The notes below the pieces were generated by a model that did not search any database, was not told the origin of the DNA, and was given only the letters and a program-made list of their open reading frames with translations. 64,000 bases of DNA from assembly GCF_007713465.1 (NCBI RefSeq), contig NZ_VMSG01000004.1, positions 232,069-296,068 of the forward strand, in the 5' to 3' direction. Source of the stretch: Pseudomonas sp. H3(2019). Its GTDB lineage: Bacteria; Pseudomonadota; Gammaproteobacteria; Pseudomonadales; Pseudomonadaceae. Within the stretch, counting starts at the first letter, position 1; each line of letters begins with the position of its first letter. The position numbers were made by a program, and so were the translations under genes. Below, one piece after another: positions 9,468 through 18,569 of this stretch.

Positions 9468-10405
9468 AGATTTCGCTGATTGTTCCAGTGTTCAATGAAG
9501 AGCAGGCGATTAACCTGTTTTATCAGGCGGTTCGTCAGGAACTGTCGATCGCTGATTGCGACGTCGAGATCGTGTTCATCAATGACGGCAGTTCCGACCA
9601 GACGGCAGCGCAGGCCAAAGCCATCGCGTTGGCTGACGAGCATGTGCTGGTCATCAATTTTTCGCGCAATTTCGGCAAGGAGCCCGCGTTATTTGCCGGG
9701 TTGGAGTACGCTACTGGCGATGCGGTGATACCGATGGATGTCGATTTGCAGGACCCGATCAATGTGATTCCCCTGTTGATCCGGGAGTGGCAGAACGGGG
9801 CGGATGTGGTACTTGCCAAGCGCCACGATCGTACCGCCGACAGTTATATGAAACGGCACAGCGCGGCACTGTTCTATCACCTGTTGAACCGGATCGCTTA
9901 TACCCGGATAGAAGAGAACGTCGGTGATTTTCGGTTGATGGACCGCAAGGTCGTGAACGTGATTCGCACGCTCCCGGAGCACCGGTTGTTCATGAAGGGC
10001 ATCCTCTCGTGGGCGGGTTTCAATACCGTAGTCGTCGAGTATGAACGGGCCCAACGCGTGGCGGGTACCACCAAGTTCAATATCTGGAAACTGTGGAATC
10101 TGGCGCTGGAAGGGATTACCTCTTTTAGTACGGTGCCCCTGCAGTTGTGGACATATGTCGGTAGCGCCATTTCCTTGTTTGCAATTGTCTATGCCATTTA
10201 CATGGTGCTGGACAAGATTTTCTTTGGCAATAACGTACCGGGTTATCCTTCGTTGATGACCTCCATTCTATTCCTGGGCGGTGTTCAACTGATCGGTATT
10301 GGCATATTGGGTGAGTATGTGGGTCGGATCTATATTGAATCGAAACACCGGCCGAGGTACGTGGTGAAAGATATTGTGGGCGGCAAAGGTAAGCGCGAAT
10401 TGTAA
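9464..10405 (+). CDS. gtrB: GtrB-type bactoprenol glycosyltransferase (GT2)
   Basis: A 313-aa GT2 enzyme that loads a sugar, usually glucose, onto undecaprenyl phosphate at the cytoplasmic face. N-terminal GT-A fold: [27 protein letters not shown], then the catalytic DVDLQDP and the [10 protein letters not shown] segment (about 155). Two C-terminal membrane helices (about 225-300) end in [17 protein letters not shown], a standard family signature. GTG start overlaps the gtrA stop. Together with gtrA and the following GtrII-like gene it forms a complete serotype-conversion type cassette. Confidence 0.92.
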   Translation: MKISLIVPVFNEEQAINLFYQAVRQELSIADCDVEIVFINDGSSDQTAAQAKAIALADEHVLVINFSRNFGKEPALFAGLEYATGDAVIPMDVDLQDPINVIPLLIREWQNGADVVLAKRHDRTADSYMKRHSAALFYHLLNRIAYTRIEENVGDFRLMDRKVVNVIRTLPEHRLFMKGILSWAGFNTVVVEYERAQRVAGTTKFNIWKLWNLALEGITSFSTVPLQLWTYVGSAISLFAIVYAIYMVLDKIFFGNNVPGYPSLMTSILFLGGVQLIGIGILGEYVGRIYIESKHRPRYVVKDIVGGKGKREL

Positions 10406-10443
10406 AAAGCAGGTGAGACCCTGGCCGGGAAAGGAGCGCCAAA

Positions 10444-11949
10444 ATGAAAGTGGCGAGTGTATTGAGTAGGGAGTTGCTCGGCCGTGAAGTGTTTGTATTT
10501 TTTTTACTCGCCACGGTTGTTTATGTGCTCCCCCTGATACTGGTCGATTATTACTATATAGATGATAACTGGCGATCCTTGGCAGCCGGTACTGGCTGGG
10601 CGGGGCAAGGGCGTCTATTGGTCGAGTTGTTTTACAACGCCTTGAGCTTCACCTCGGGCGCGCCCGATCTGTTCCCGTTACCCCTGCTGATCGCCACGCT
10701 TGCCATGGCGTTTGCCTTGACGAAACTGACGATGCATTACTACAAAATGCCCAATGTTTCATGCTGTCTGGTGTTCCTGCCACTGTGGTACAGCCCGTTT
10801 TTTCTACAAAACTTATCTTATCAATATGACGGGCCGACAACAGCGTTGAGCCTAGTGGCGGTGATCTATGCAATGGTATTTCAACATAAGGCTGGCGTCG
10901 TTCAGGTACTGGTATCCGGCGCATTGATTGCAGTGGGGCTCAGCTTGTATCAACTGAGTATCAATGTGTTTTTGGGGTTGTGCTGCATCGAGTTCGTGAG
11001 AGGTCTTAATAATAAGGAGTCCCTTGCCTGTTTGTTATCAATGGCAGGAGCGAAAGCCTTGCAGTTGGTAGCAGGCTTGATCATTTATTTTTTGTTGGCC
11101 TATCCACTCATGACCCATGAGCGCCTGGAGATGATTCCGTTCAATGCGAGCGGGCTGTTGCTGATCCTGAACAATATAGGCGTATTAGTCGGAAAAATCG
11201 GATTGCTTTTTCAGGGAGGGAATCGTTGGCTGGCGTGGATGGTGGTGTTGTTTGCTGTCGTTGGAGGAGGGCGGGTTGGGCGAAATATCACCCAGGGGAA
11301 AGAGACGTCGTTAAATAAGGTGCTTCTGTTTTTTTTGTATTTTCTTATGGTTTTATTCCTGGTTTTTCTGGTGTCAGGCTCGGCCCTGTTGTTCAGGTTT
11401 TTCAATGAGGGTGCCAGAACCCTGTTGGGTTTTGGCGTGCTGCTGGTGTTTTTGTTTTACCTGGCTCATCAGTGGTTGGTGGCGGTTGACGTCAGGCTCG
11501 GTGTTGTATTGATTGTGCCGTTGCTCAGTATGTTTTCGATGTCGTATGCGTATGGGCGGGTACTGAATCTGCAGAAAGAGTCTGGGCTGAATGCTGAATT
11601 CAATATGGCCTATGATATTGCTTCCCATCAACGCTTGCGCGAAGCGAAGCGGATATACATGTCGATTGGCTATTCAAACAATTGGTTGCTAAGCGCCAAG
11701 GGAAGTTTTGAACAGGTCCCGGTGCTGAAATACATACTCAATATTGATTTTTACATGCTGGCTGAAAATCTGCTCAGGGCGGGCATTGCCAATGTTGTTA
11801 TAGAAGATGAGCGGAGAAATGCGACGCTGGTAGGGTATCGAAAGTACACACCCGTGGTGGACAGCAAATTCTACTCTATGTATCTGATTGGCGATTATGG
11901 CTTTATCGTTATGAAGGAAGTCCCCTCTTCTGGAGAAGACAAGTGGTGA
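10444..11949 (+). CDS. GtrII-like glucosyltransferase domain membrane protein
   Basis: A 501-aa polytopic protein with about ten hydrophobic segments. It starts with a short cytoplasmic end and a first loop YYYIDDNWRSLAAGTGWAGQGR, matching the GtrII family (the serotype-specific third protein of gtr operons, which moves the sugar from bactoprenol to the O-antigen in the periplasm). Follows gtrB by 38 bases with GGAAAGGAG as ribosome binding site. Its base composition is visibly lower in GC than the flanking housekeeping genes (T-tracts, AATAAT codons), suggesting acquisition by transfer. The acceptor glycan is unknown. Confidence 0.8.
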   Translation: MKVASVLSRELLGREVFVFFLLATVVYVLPLILVDYYYIDDNWRSLAAGTGWAGQGRLLVELFYNALSFTSGAPDLFPLPLLIATLAMAFALTKLTMHYYKMPNVSCCLVFLPLWYSPFFLQNLSYQYDGPTTALSLVAVIYAMVFQHKAGVVQVLVSGALIAVGLSLYQLSINVFLGLCCIEFVRGLNNKESLACLLSMAGAKALQLVAGLIIYFLLAYPLMTHERLEMIPFNASGLLLILNNIGVLVGKIGLLFQGGNRWLAWMVVLFAVVGGGRVGRNITQGKETSLNKVLLFFLYFLMVLFLVFLVSGSALLFRFFNEGARTLLGFGVLLVFLFYLAHQWLVAVDVRLGVVLIVPLLSMFSMSYAYGRVLNLQKESGLNAEFNMAYDIASHQRLREAKRIYMSIGYSNNWLLSAKGSFEQVPVLKYILNIDFYMLAENLLRAGIANVVIEDERRNATLVGYRKYTPVVDSKFYSMYLIGDYGFIVMKEVPSSGEDKW

Positions 11950-13460
11950 GAGGAATCAACAGATCAAGTGAGTGCGCTCTTCTGGGTAAATGCTGGATAT
12001 TGTTGATCATGCTATTGGCGGCAGGGGTGCGTTTTTACGCCTTGAGCAAACCCGCGGTCTGGGCCGATGAAGGGTTTACCTTGCTGTTGAGTTCATATTC
12101 ACCCTCTAAAATCCTGTTTCATACCGCCCGGGATGTGCACCCGCCGCTGTATTATCTGCTGTTGCATGAATGGATGAGTGTGTTCGGGCAGGGTGTTTTT
12201 GCTGCTCGAAGCCTGAGCGCACTGGCGGACGTCGTCACCGTCGGGCTCGGCATCTGGCTGGTTCGTTTGATCAGTACACGACGAGCGGCAATGCTGGCCG
12301 GTATGATGTTGGCGTTACTGCCAATCGCAGTACGCTACAGCCAGGAAGTTCGCATGTATGCGTTGCTCGCGCTGTTAATGGTGAGCGCGACGATTGCTTT
12401 CGTCTACTGGGTAAAAGGCTCAGGCGGTCATTGGCTACTTGCCGTCTATGCGTTGCTGATGGTCGCAGGACTTTATACTCACTATTTTGCCGCTGTGTGC
12501 ATGGCGTCACACTGGGCCTGGCTTTTGGTATCGAGGTTTGAGAGCAAGTTGTTCGCGCCTGCATGGTGGATGGCCAATGGTGCGGTCATTTTACTGTTCA
12601 TGCCCTGGGTTCCAAGCCTGATGAACCAGTTAAGATTTTCCGGGTTTAACTGGATAGCACCGCTGGATGTTTCTACGGTGGTGTCAGCGCTCTGGCAGTT
12701 TGTGAGCTATAGCAATGGGCCAAAAGAATCAATCTGGATGTTCTACAGTGTGCCGTTATTGATGTTGCTGGTATCAGCAGTGATTGTCATGCGGGACACG
12801 AGTGAGAAAAAACTCAGCACACTGCTCGTCATGTATACCTGGTTTCCGTTGGTATTGATTGCACTGGTCTCATGGGTTCGCCCACTGTTTGTTTACCGTT
12901 ATTTTGTGTTTGCTGCGCTGGGCTTTCCGATGATTCTGGCGGTAGCACTGGATGCCGTATGGGGTCGTGCAAAAACGTTGTTTTTTGTCTTGTTGCTATT
13001 GATAGTTTCGACGGAAAGTATCGGGTTATATAACGTTCATCAACGGGGCCATGTTGTGTATGCCGAAGTCAACAAAGTCGATGTGTTGGCAGAATATATC
13101 AATGCCTCTGCTCGACCTGGTGACGGTGTCGTGGTTGCCAACAGTTTTCTTTACTATCCCTTTGCGTACTACAACAAGACCGGCGTGACACCGATGCTTT
13201 ATACACCGCCCCAAAAGGACGGTACTTCGGGACGTCCCGACGGCTATCTAACTTCGACACTGACTCAACAAAACGCAGATAAGGTCTATCTCGATAACCT
13301 TGAATGGCTAACGCCGAACTCGGGTCGCGTGTGGGTGCTGGACGGCCGTGGTGATGGGGCGCAACAGGTCGTTATCCCTGAAAGCTGGCGGCTGCTCGAT
13401 ACCTTTACGAAAGGGGATGGGGACGTCCGATTGTTTTCAGTGAGCCCCGGGATTCCGTGA
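11943..13460 (+). CDS. GT39/ArnT-like membrane glycosyltransferase, copy 1
   Basis: A 505-aa integral membrane glycosyltransferase (GT-C fold), related to the PMT/ArnT clan that uses lipid-linked sugars at the periplasmic face. The catalytic acidic pair is in the first periplasmic loop (WADEGFTLLL, about 40), then RDVHPPLYYLLLHEW (about 67) and a C-terminal soluble domain (about 380-505). GTG at 11943 overlaps the preceding stop by 7 bases; a second GTG at 11946 is possible. Paralogue of the next gene. Neither acceptor nor sugar can be inferred beyond likely surface glycan or lipid modification. Confidence 0.8.
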   Translation: MVRGINRSSECALLGKCWILLIMLLAAGVRFYALSKPAVWADEGFTLLLSSYSPSKILFHTARDVHPPLYYLLLHEWMSVFGQGVFAARSLSALADVVTVGLGIWLVRLISTRRAAMLAGMMLALLPIAVRYSQEVRMYALLALLMVSATIAFVYWVKGSGGHWLLAVYALLMVAGLYTHYFAAVCMASHWAWLLVSRFESKLFAPAWWMANGAVILLFMPWVPSLMNQLRFSGFNWIAPLDVSTVVSALWQFVSYSNGPKESIWMFYSVPLLMLLVSAVIVMRDTSEKKLSTLLVMYTWFPLVLIALVSWVRPLFVYRYFVFAALGFPMILAVALDAVWGRAKTLFFVLLLLIVSTESIGLYNVHQRGHVVYAEVNKVDVLAEYINASARPGDGVVVANSFLYYPFAYYNKTGVTPMLYTPPQKDGTSGRPDGYLTSTLTQQNADKVYLDNLEWLTPNSGRVWVLDGRGDGAQQVVIPESWRLLDTFTKGDGDVRLFSVSPGIP

Positions 13461-13625
13461 GGAGCAAAAAAAAACCAATCCGAGCAGCTCCGTTAGCTAG
13501 CCTTTACCAATGACAGCAGGCCGTTTTATCGAGAGTATTTAGCGTAAACACGGATTCACGATGACGGTGAGTCGTCCGCGGACAGGCACCTGCTTCTATC
13601 AGGTTTACGTTGTCGGGGAGAAAAT

Positions 13626-15308
13626 ATGCGCTTTCAGCGTCGTGACGATTCGGGGTTTCTATCCCTGCACTCATCGGTAGATAACGGTGGGTGGGTGCTG
13701 GTCATGATGCTCGCGGTTGCTGTTCGGTTTTATTGCATCAGCCTTCCTTATTTCTGGACCGATGAAGCGTTCTCGGCGTTGGTGGGGGTTCAGTCGCCGG
13801 GGCGTATCTGGTTTCACCTGGGACATGACGTTCATCCGCCGCTGTATTTTTTAGTGCTCCATGCCTGGATGGCGGTTTTGGGTGAGGGAGTGTTTGCGAT
13901 TCGGGCCCTGAGTGCGCTCGCGGGGGTGGCGACAGTCGCGTTGGGTATGTGGCTGATGCGAATGATCAGCACACCGAGGGTGGCCTTGCTGGCCGGGTTG
14001 TTTCTGGCCTTGTTGCCGATATCTGTTCGCTACAGTCAGGAAGCCCGGATGTACACGCTGGAGGGGGTATGGCTGCTGGGCGCAACCATCGCCTTGGTCT
14101 ATTGGCTTAAAAGCGCTCGTAACCGATACCTGATGAGCTATCTCGTGCTCATGACGGCCGCGTTATACACACATTACCTGGCTGTTTTATGTTTGTTGTC
14201 TCACTGGTTATACCTCGTTGTCTTGCGTCTTCAGCGGGATAAAACGCTTCATTACCTTTCGCGGCCAATGTGGTGGGGCACGAATGTGGCCATTGTTGTT
14301 CTTTATATTCCCTGGTTGATCAGTCTGGGTAATGAGCTGTTTTTAAATACGGAGAAGCTAAAGACCGGAGGGGATATTTTCTGGATACCTGAATTGACGG
14401 TGTATACGTTGCCTTCAGCGGTCTGGAAGTTTTTAACAGTGAAGAGTGGACTGGAGTTTGCCAGCCCGGTTTATGTACTGCTTCCGGCGCTGGTAATGGC
14501 ATCGGTGGTGTGGGTCGGGCTCAAGGAAAGAAGCCGCTTGAAACTTGAGCTGTTACTGGTTATCTACGTGCTGTTGCCGGTGTTGATTGTCTTTGCGGTG
14601 TCATTCGGCTTCCCCATATTTGTTGAGCGGTACATGGCATTTTCGGCGCTGGGCTTGCCGATGATAGCGGCGTTGGCAATCAGTCGGCTTGCCCGTCGTA
14701 CGCGTGCCCTGGCGTGGGCATCGGTCGCGTTGGTTGTCGGGATTCAACTCATGGGACTGAACACTATCTATAAACAACAAGATGACCTGGATGATCCGCG
14801 CAATGCGTCCCTGTACCCGCTTGACGATATTGTGTCGCGTATCAATGAGAACGCTATCACAGGCGATAACATCATTGTGGATGGCGCGTACTGGTATTAC
14901 AGCGTTGCTTACTACAATCGCTCCAACATTCAACCATGGCTGTTTCAGGCGCCCTGGGATAACAGCGCGGCTCACCGACCTAACGGTTATGGCGCCTCCA
15001 CGTTGATTTACCAGGACCGGGATAAAGTCTTTCTCGACAACCTTGTCAGCGTATCGCCCGACATCAAGCGAGTGTGGTGGGTGACGTCGACTCGCCTGGC
15101 GGATGATGAAAACCATTTTCCAGGCAATTGGCAGTGCCTGTTCGCGCAAGGCGTGGGGGACATGGAGCTTCGACTCTATGTGACCCGCGCCTCTGCAGTG
15201 CAAACCACCACCGGCGGCTGTGCTACCCAGCCACCTGACAGTCGCGAGTATGCATTACACGACATTGGCCTCAAAACTGTCAGCCCGAGCCATCTGCCAC
15301 ATCCGTGA
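13626..15308 (+). CDS. GT39/ArnT-like membrane glycosyltransferase, copy 2
   Basis: A 560-aa paralogue of the preceding gene, collinear throughout: WTDEAFSALVG against WADEGFTLLLS, HDVHPPLYFLVLHAW against RDVHPPLYYLLLHEW, ALLPISVRYSQEARMYTL against ALLPIAVRYSQEVRMYAL. ATG at 13626 follows GGGGAGAAAAT. It has its own 165-base upstream gap rather than the overlap seen between its neighbours, so it may have its own promoter. The last 54 bases overlap the 3' end of the convergent glutamate-synthase-like gene, and its C-terminus (after GDMELRLYVTR) runs about 45 residues past the end of the paralogue. Confidence 0.8.
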   Translation: MRFQRRDDSGFLSLHSSVDNGGWVLVMMLAVAVRFYCISLPYFWTDEAFSALVGVQSPGRIWFHLGHDVHPPLYFLVLHAWMAVLGEGVFAIRALSALAGVATVALGMWLMRMISTPRVALLAGLFLALLPISVRYSQEARMYTLEGVWLLGATIALVYWLKSARNRYLMSYLVLMTAALYTHYLAVLCLLSHWLYLVVLRLQRDKTLHYLSRPMWWGTNVAIVVLYIPWLISLGNELFLNTEKLKTGGDIFWIPELTVYTLPSAVWKFLTVKSGLEFASPVYVLLPALVMASVVWVGLKERSRLKLELLLVIYVLLPVLIVFAVSFGFPIFVERYMAFSALGLPMIAALAISRLARRTRALAWASVALVVGIQLMGLNTIYKQQDDLDDPRNASLYPLDDIVSRINENAITGDNIIVDGAYWYYSVAYYNRSNIQPWLFQAPWDNSAAHRPNGYGASTLIYQDRDKVFLDNLVSVSPDIKRVWWVTSTRLADDENHFPGNWQCLFAQGVGDMELRLYVTRASAVQTTTGGCATQPPDSREYALHDIGLKTVSPSHLPHP

Positions 15309-16865
15309 ATAGAACTCTCCGTTCACTTCCCCGGTCAGCAACTCGCCGGGTTTGAGGAACACATGCAATTGGGAAAACAGTTTGATCTCGGTCGCTGACA
15401 TGCGTCGTACCAGGTGTTTGGCCGACAGTTGCGACGGGTGTTCGAGGCCTGCCGCGGCGAGCATTTCGGCCAGGGCCTTGAGCGTGCTGCGATGGAAGTT
15501 GAACACGCGCTGGGCCTTGTCTGGCACCACCAATGCGCGTTGGCGCAGGGTGTCCTGGGTGGCGACGCCGGTTGGGCACTTGTTGGTGTGGCAACTTTGC
15601 GACTGGATGCAGCCGATGGCAAACATGAAACCACGGGCCGAGTTGGCCCAGTCGGCGCCAATCGCCAAAACGCTGGCGATATCGAAGGCGCTGACGATTT
15701 TGCCGCTGGCGCCGAGTTTGATTTTGTCCCGCAGGTTCAGGCCCACCAGGGTGTTATGCACAAATAGCAGGCCTTCACGCATCGGCACGCCGATGTGGTC
15801 GGTGAACTCCACCGGCGCAGCACCAGTGCCGCCTTCCTTGCCGTCGACCACGATGAAGTCCGGCAGGATGCCGGTTTCCAGCATGGCCTTGGCAATGCCC
15901 ATGAACTCCCACGGGTGGCCGAGGCAGAACTTGAAGCCCACCGGTTTGCCGCCCGACAGCTCACGCAGTTGCTTGATGAAGTGCATCATCTCGATCGGCG
16001 TGGAGAATGCGCTGTGGCGGGATGGCGACACACAGTCCTGGCCCATCGGAACGCCACGCGTGTCGGCAATTTCCTGGGTCACTTTATGCTTGGGCAGGAT
16101 GCCGCCGTGGCCGGGTTTGGCGCCCTGGCTCATTTTGATTTCGATCATCCGCACCTGCGGGTCCTGAACCTGGGCGGCAAAGCGTTCCGGGTCGAAGTGT
16201 CCGTCGGCGGTGCGGCAGCCGAAGTAGCCGCTGCCCAGTTCCCAGGTCAGGTCACCACCGTGTTCGCGGTGGTAGGGGCTGATGCTGCCTTCGCCGGTGT
16301 CATGGGCGAAGTTGCCGAGTTTGGCGCCCTGGTTGAGGGCGCGGATTGCGTTGGCGCTCAGTGAGCCGAAGCTCATGGCCGAGATATTGAAGACTGAGGC
16401 CGAATACGGTTTTGTACATTGCGGACCACCAACGGTCACCCGGAAACTGCTCGGGTCACTCACGGGCGCCGGGCGCATCGAATGGCCGATGAACTCGAAA
16501 CCTGACTGGTACACGTCGATCAGCGTGCCGAAGGGTTTGTCGGCGCTTTCGTTCTTGGCCCGCGAATAGACCAACGAACGCTGGGCCCGGGAGAAGGGCA
16601 GGGCGTCGCTGTCGGATTCGAGCAGGTATTGGCGGATTTCCGGGCGAATGCCTTCGACCAGATAACGGATATTGCCCAGGATCGGGTAGTTGCGGCGTAC
16701 CGCGTGAGGGCTTTGCAGCAGGTCGAAAATACCCAGCAGGCTCAGCAGGCCAGTGACGATGGAGATTGGCCAGAGCCAGTCGTATTCAAGAAACGGCAGG
16801 CTGGCGAGGGTGAAGATCACACAGACGGCAAAGAAGGCGTAGCGGCTCAGGAGTGACAGGCTCAT
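15255..16865 (-). CDS. FMN-binding glutamate synthase family protein
   Basis: A 536-aa protein with two N-terminal hydrophobic segments (about 8-24 and 30-47), followed by an FMN-binding alpha/beta barrel like the central domain of glutamate synthase: AMSFGSLSANAIRALNQGA, GDLTWELGSGYFGCRTADG, EIKMSQGAKPGHGG, VDGKEGGTGAAP and the cysteine cluster CIQSQSCHTNKCPTGVATQ. It lacks the amidotransferase and GltD partners, so it is not the biosynthetic GOGAT. This is the stand-alone membrane-anchored YerD-like type of unknown substrate. It overlaps the convergent GT39 gene by 54 bases. Confidence 0.85.
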   Translation of the reverse strand: MSLSLLSRYAFFAVCVIFTLASLPFLEYDWLWPISIVTGLLSLLGIFDLLQSPHAVRRNYPILGNIRYLVEGIRPEIRQYLLESDSDALPFSRAQRSLVYSRAKNESADKPFGTLIDVYQSGFEFIGHSMRPAPVSDPSSFRVTVGGPQCTKPYSASVFNISAMSFGSLSANAIRALNQGAKLGNFAHDTGEGSISPYHREHGGDLTWELGSGYFGCRTADGHFDPERFAAQVQDPQVRMIEIKMSQGAKPGHGGILPKHKVTQEIADTRGVPMGQDCVSPSRHSAFSTPIEMMHFIKQLRELSGGKPVGFKFCLGHPWEFMGIAKAMLETGILPDFIVVDGKEGGTGAAPVEFTDHIGVPMREGLLFVHNTLVGLNLRDKIKLGASGKIVSAFDIASVLAIGADWANSARGFMFAIGCIQSQSCHTNKCPTGVATQDTLRQRALVVPDKAQRVFNFHRSTLKALAEMLAAAGLEHPSQLSAKHLVRRMSATEIKLFSQLHVFLKPGELLTGEVNGEFYSRMWQMARADSFEANVV

Positions 16866-16898
16866 ACGGTTTCCTTGGGTTCGGACTCGGTTTTTTCT

Positions 16899-16972
16899 AA
16901 AGATCGCAGCCTGCGGCAGTTCCTACGCCGAGCGCGTCCTTCTGTAGGAGCTGCCGTAGGCTGCGATCTTTT
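16899..16972. repeat. Inverted repeat (AAAGATCGCAGCC family)
   Basis: Near-perfect palindromic arms (AAAGATCGCAGCCTGCGGCA and its complement ending GCTGCGATCTTTT) around a short GC-rich loop. A shorter member of the same family is at 56366-56410. Likely a mobile palindromic unit that also acts as a terminator. Confidence 0.75.
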
Positions 16973-16979
16973 CAGGTAA

Positions 16980-17162
16980 TCAGGCGTTTTGTGCCTGGAG
17001 AAATATCGAAAACAGCTCGGACCGGGATTTGATCCCACGGCTTGCTGTAAATGTGTTTCTTATGGAATTTCACGGTTTCGGCAGGGATTTCAAGCTTACG
17101 AGCGATTGACTTGCTGGAGCAACCACTGAGCATCCATAGACCGATACCCGGCTCTCGGGCCT
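16980..17162 (-). pseudogene. LuxR-type HTH regulator remnant, 5'-truncated and frameshifted
   Basis: Directly after the stop of the REC-kinase gene, the reverse strand encodes AREPGIGLWMLSGCSSKSIA then RKLEIPAETVKFHKKHIYSK, a LuxR/NarL helix-turn-helix. After SK the frame is lost. Deleting one base there restores GIKSRSELFSIFLQAQNA and a TGA at 16982-16980, the usual end of this HTH family. There is no start codon and no N-terminal domain; the match begins at the conserved RE at the head of the HTH, as if everything between the kinase stop and the HTH had been deleted. It is the last cistron of the signalling operon and therefore probably its lost transcriptional output. Confidence 0.75.
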
Positions 17163-18569
17163 TCAGGCAACGGGTGTTGACTGGCGGATTGGCAGTTCGA
17201 TCCGAAAGGTGGTGCCCACCCCGACTTCGCTGCGCACGGTAATGTCGCCACGATGCTTTTTCACAATGCCATAGGACAATGACAGGCCTAATCCGGTCCC
17301 CTGGCCCACCGGTTTGGTGGTGAAGAAAGGATCAAAGATTTTCTGCAGGCATTCGGGCGCGATGCCTGAGCCGGTGTCCGCCACTTCGATCCAGACTTTT
17401 TCCCCGGCAACCCCATTACTCAGGGTAATGGTCCCGCGTTCTGGGCCCATGGCCTGAGCGGCGTTGACGATCAGGTTCATGATCACCTGATTGATCTGCG
17501 AGGGCAGGCACTCGATCTCGGGAAGCGTCTGATAGTGCTTGATCACGTCGGCCTTGTACTTGAGTTCGTTGGCGACAATGTTCAGCGTCGAATCAATACC
17601 CGCTTGCAGATTGACCGACTGCCACTCCTGGCTGGCGTCTACGCGTGAGAAGTCCTTCAGGTCCCTGACGATTTGCCCGACCCGGTTGATGCCGTCCTTG
17701 GACTCCTTGATCAGCAGCGGAATGTCTTCACGCAGGAAGTCCAGTTCCACATCTTTACGCAACGTTTGGAGCCGTTCGAGAAGTTCAACGGAGCCAATGG
17801 CTTCTTCGGCCCCCTGATAGGCGTCGAGCATGCTCTGCAACTGCTTGAAGTAACCGTCCAGGGTGCCGAGGTTCGAAGAAATAAAGCCGATGGGGTTGTT
17901 GATTTCATGGGCGACACCCGCCGCCAGTTGCCCCAGGGACGCGAGTTTTTCCGACTGTATCAACTGGCTTTCGAGCTGCTTGCGCTCGTCGATCTCCTGT
18001 TGCAGTTCGACGCTCGCTTGCTGGAACTGCCGGGTCCGTCGTTCTACCAGGTGCCCCAACTGATCCAGTTGCACGCTGGCGCGCTCGGTCATGTCCCATT
18101 TGCTGGTCAAGGTATTGGCCATTTGCTGGACTTCGATGTTGTCGAAGGGTTTTTTCAGGATCAGCAGCCGGTCATGGGCCTGCAAGCGATTGAGCAGGTC
18201 ATCCCAGGAGTAGTCGGAATACGCGGTACAGACCACCACCTGCAAACGCGGATCGGCTTGCCATAAATGCTCGATGGTTTCGGCGCCGTCCCAGCCCTGG
18301 GGCATGCGCATGTCGACGAACGCCAGCGCATAGGGGCGATTGTCGTGTTGGGCCTGGATAAGTTTGCTCAAGCCTTCCTGGCCAGCATAGGCCGAATCCA
18401 GCTCGAAGCGGGGGCTCACTGTTTTGGCTTCGGTGCCGAACAGCGCCGACTCCATCTCGTCCAGTTCGCCGTGTTGCGGCAGCTCAGGTGTCAGGATCTT
18501 GCGAAAGTCGTCATGGATCGAGGGTGTGTCGTCAATCAGCAGGATGCGTCGATTCGATGACTCGCTCAT
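17163..18569 (-). CDS. Receiver-histidine kinase hybrid (REC-HisKA-HATPase), soluble
   Basis: A 468-aa cytoplasmic protein with no membrane segment. The N-terminal receiver (about 8-150) has [15 protein letters not shown], the phospho-acceptor Asp in [15 protein letters not shown] and the Lys in LLILKKPFD. It carries an extra stretch with [20 protein letters not shown] that is shared with the two GGDEF-EAL proteins upstream. A coiled coil (about 165-205) leads to the H-box [17 protein letters not shown], the N-box [11 protein letters not shown] and G-boxes [10 protein letters not shown] and [13 protein letters not shown]. Its ATG overlaps the upstream kinase stop by four bases (18566-18569). 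A receiver-first kinase can be tuned by another kinase; the DAHL kinase next door is the obvious partner. Confidence 0.9.
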   Translation of the reverse strand: MSESSNRRILLIDDTPSIHDDFRKILTPELPQHGELDEMESALFGTEAKTVSPRFELDSAYAGQEGLSKLIQAQHDNRPYALAFVDMRMPQGWDGAETIEHLWQADPRLQVVVCTAYSDYSWDDLLNRLQAHDRLLILKKPFDNIEVQQMANTLTSKWDMTERASVQLDQLGHLVERRTRQFQQASVELQQEIDERKQLESQLIQSEKLASLGQLAAGVAHEINNPIGFISSNLGTLDGYFKQLQSMLDAYQGAEEAIGSVELLERLQTLRKDVELDFLREDIPLLIKESKDGINRVGQIVRDLKDFSRVDASQEWQSVNLQAGIDSTLNIVANELKYKADVIKHYQTLPEIECLPSQINQVIMNLIVNAAQAMGPERGTITLSNGVAGEKVWIEVADTGSGIAPECLQKIFDPFFTTKPVGQGTGLGLSLSYGIVKKHRGDITVRSEVGVGTTFRIELPIRQSTPVA

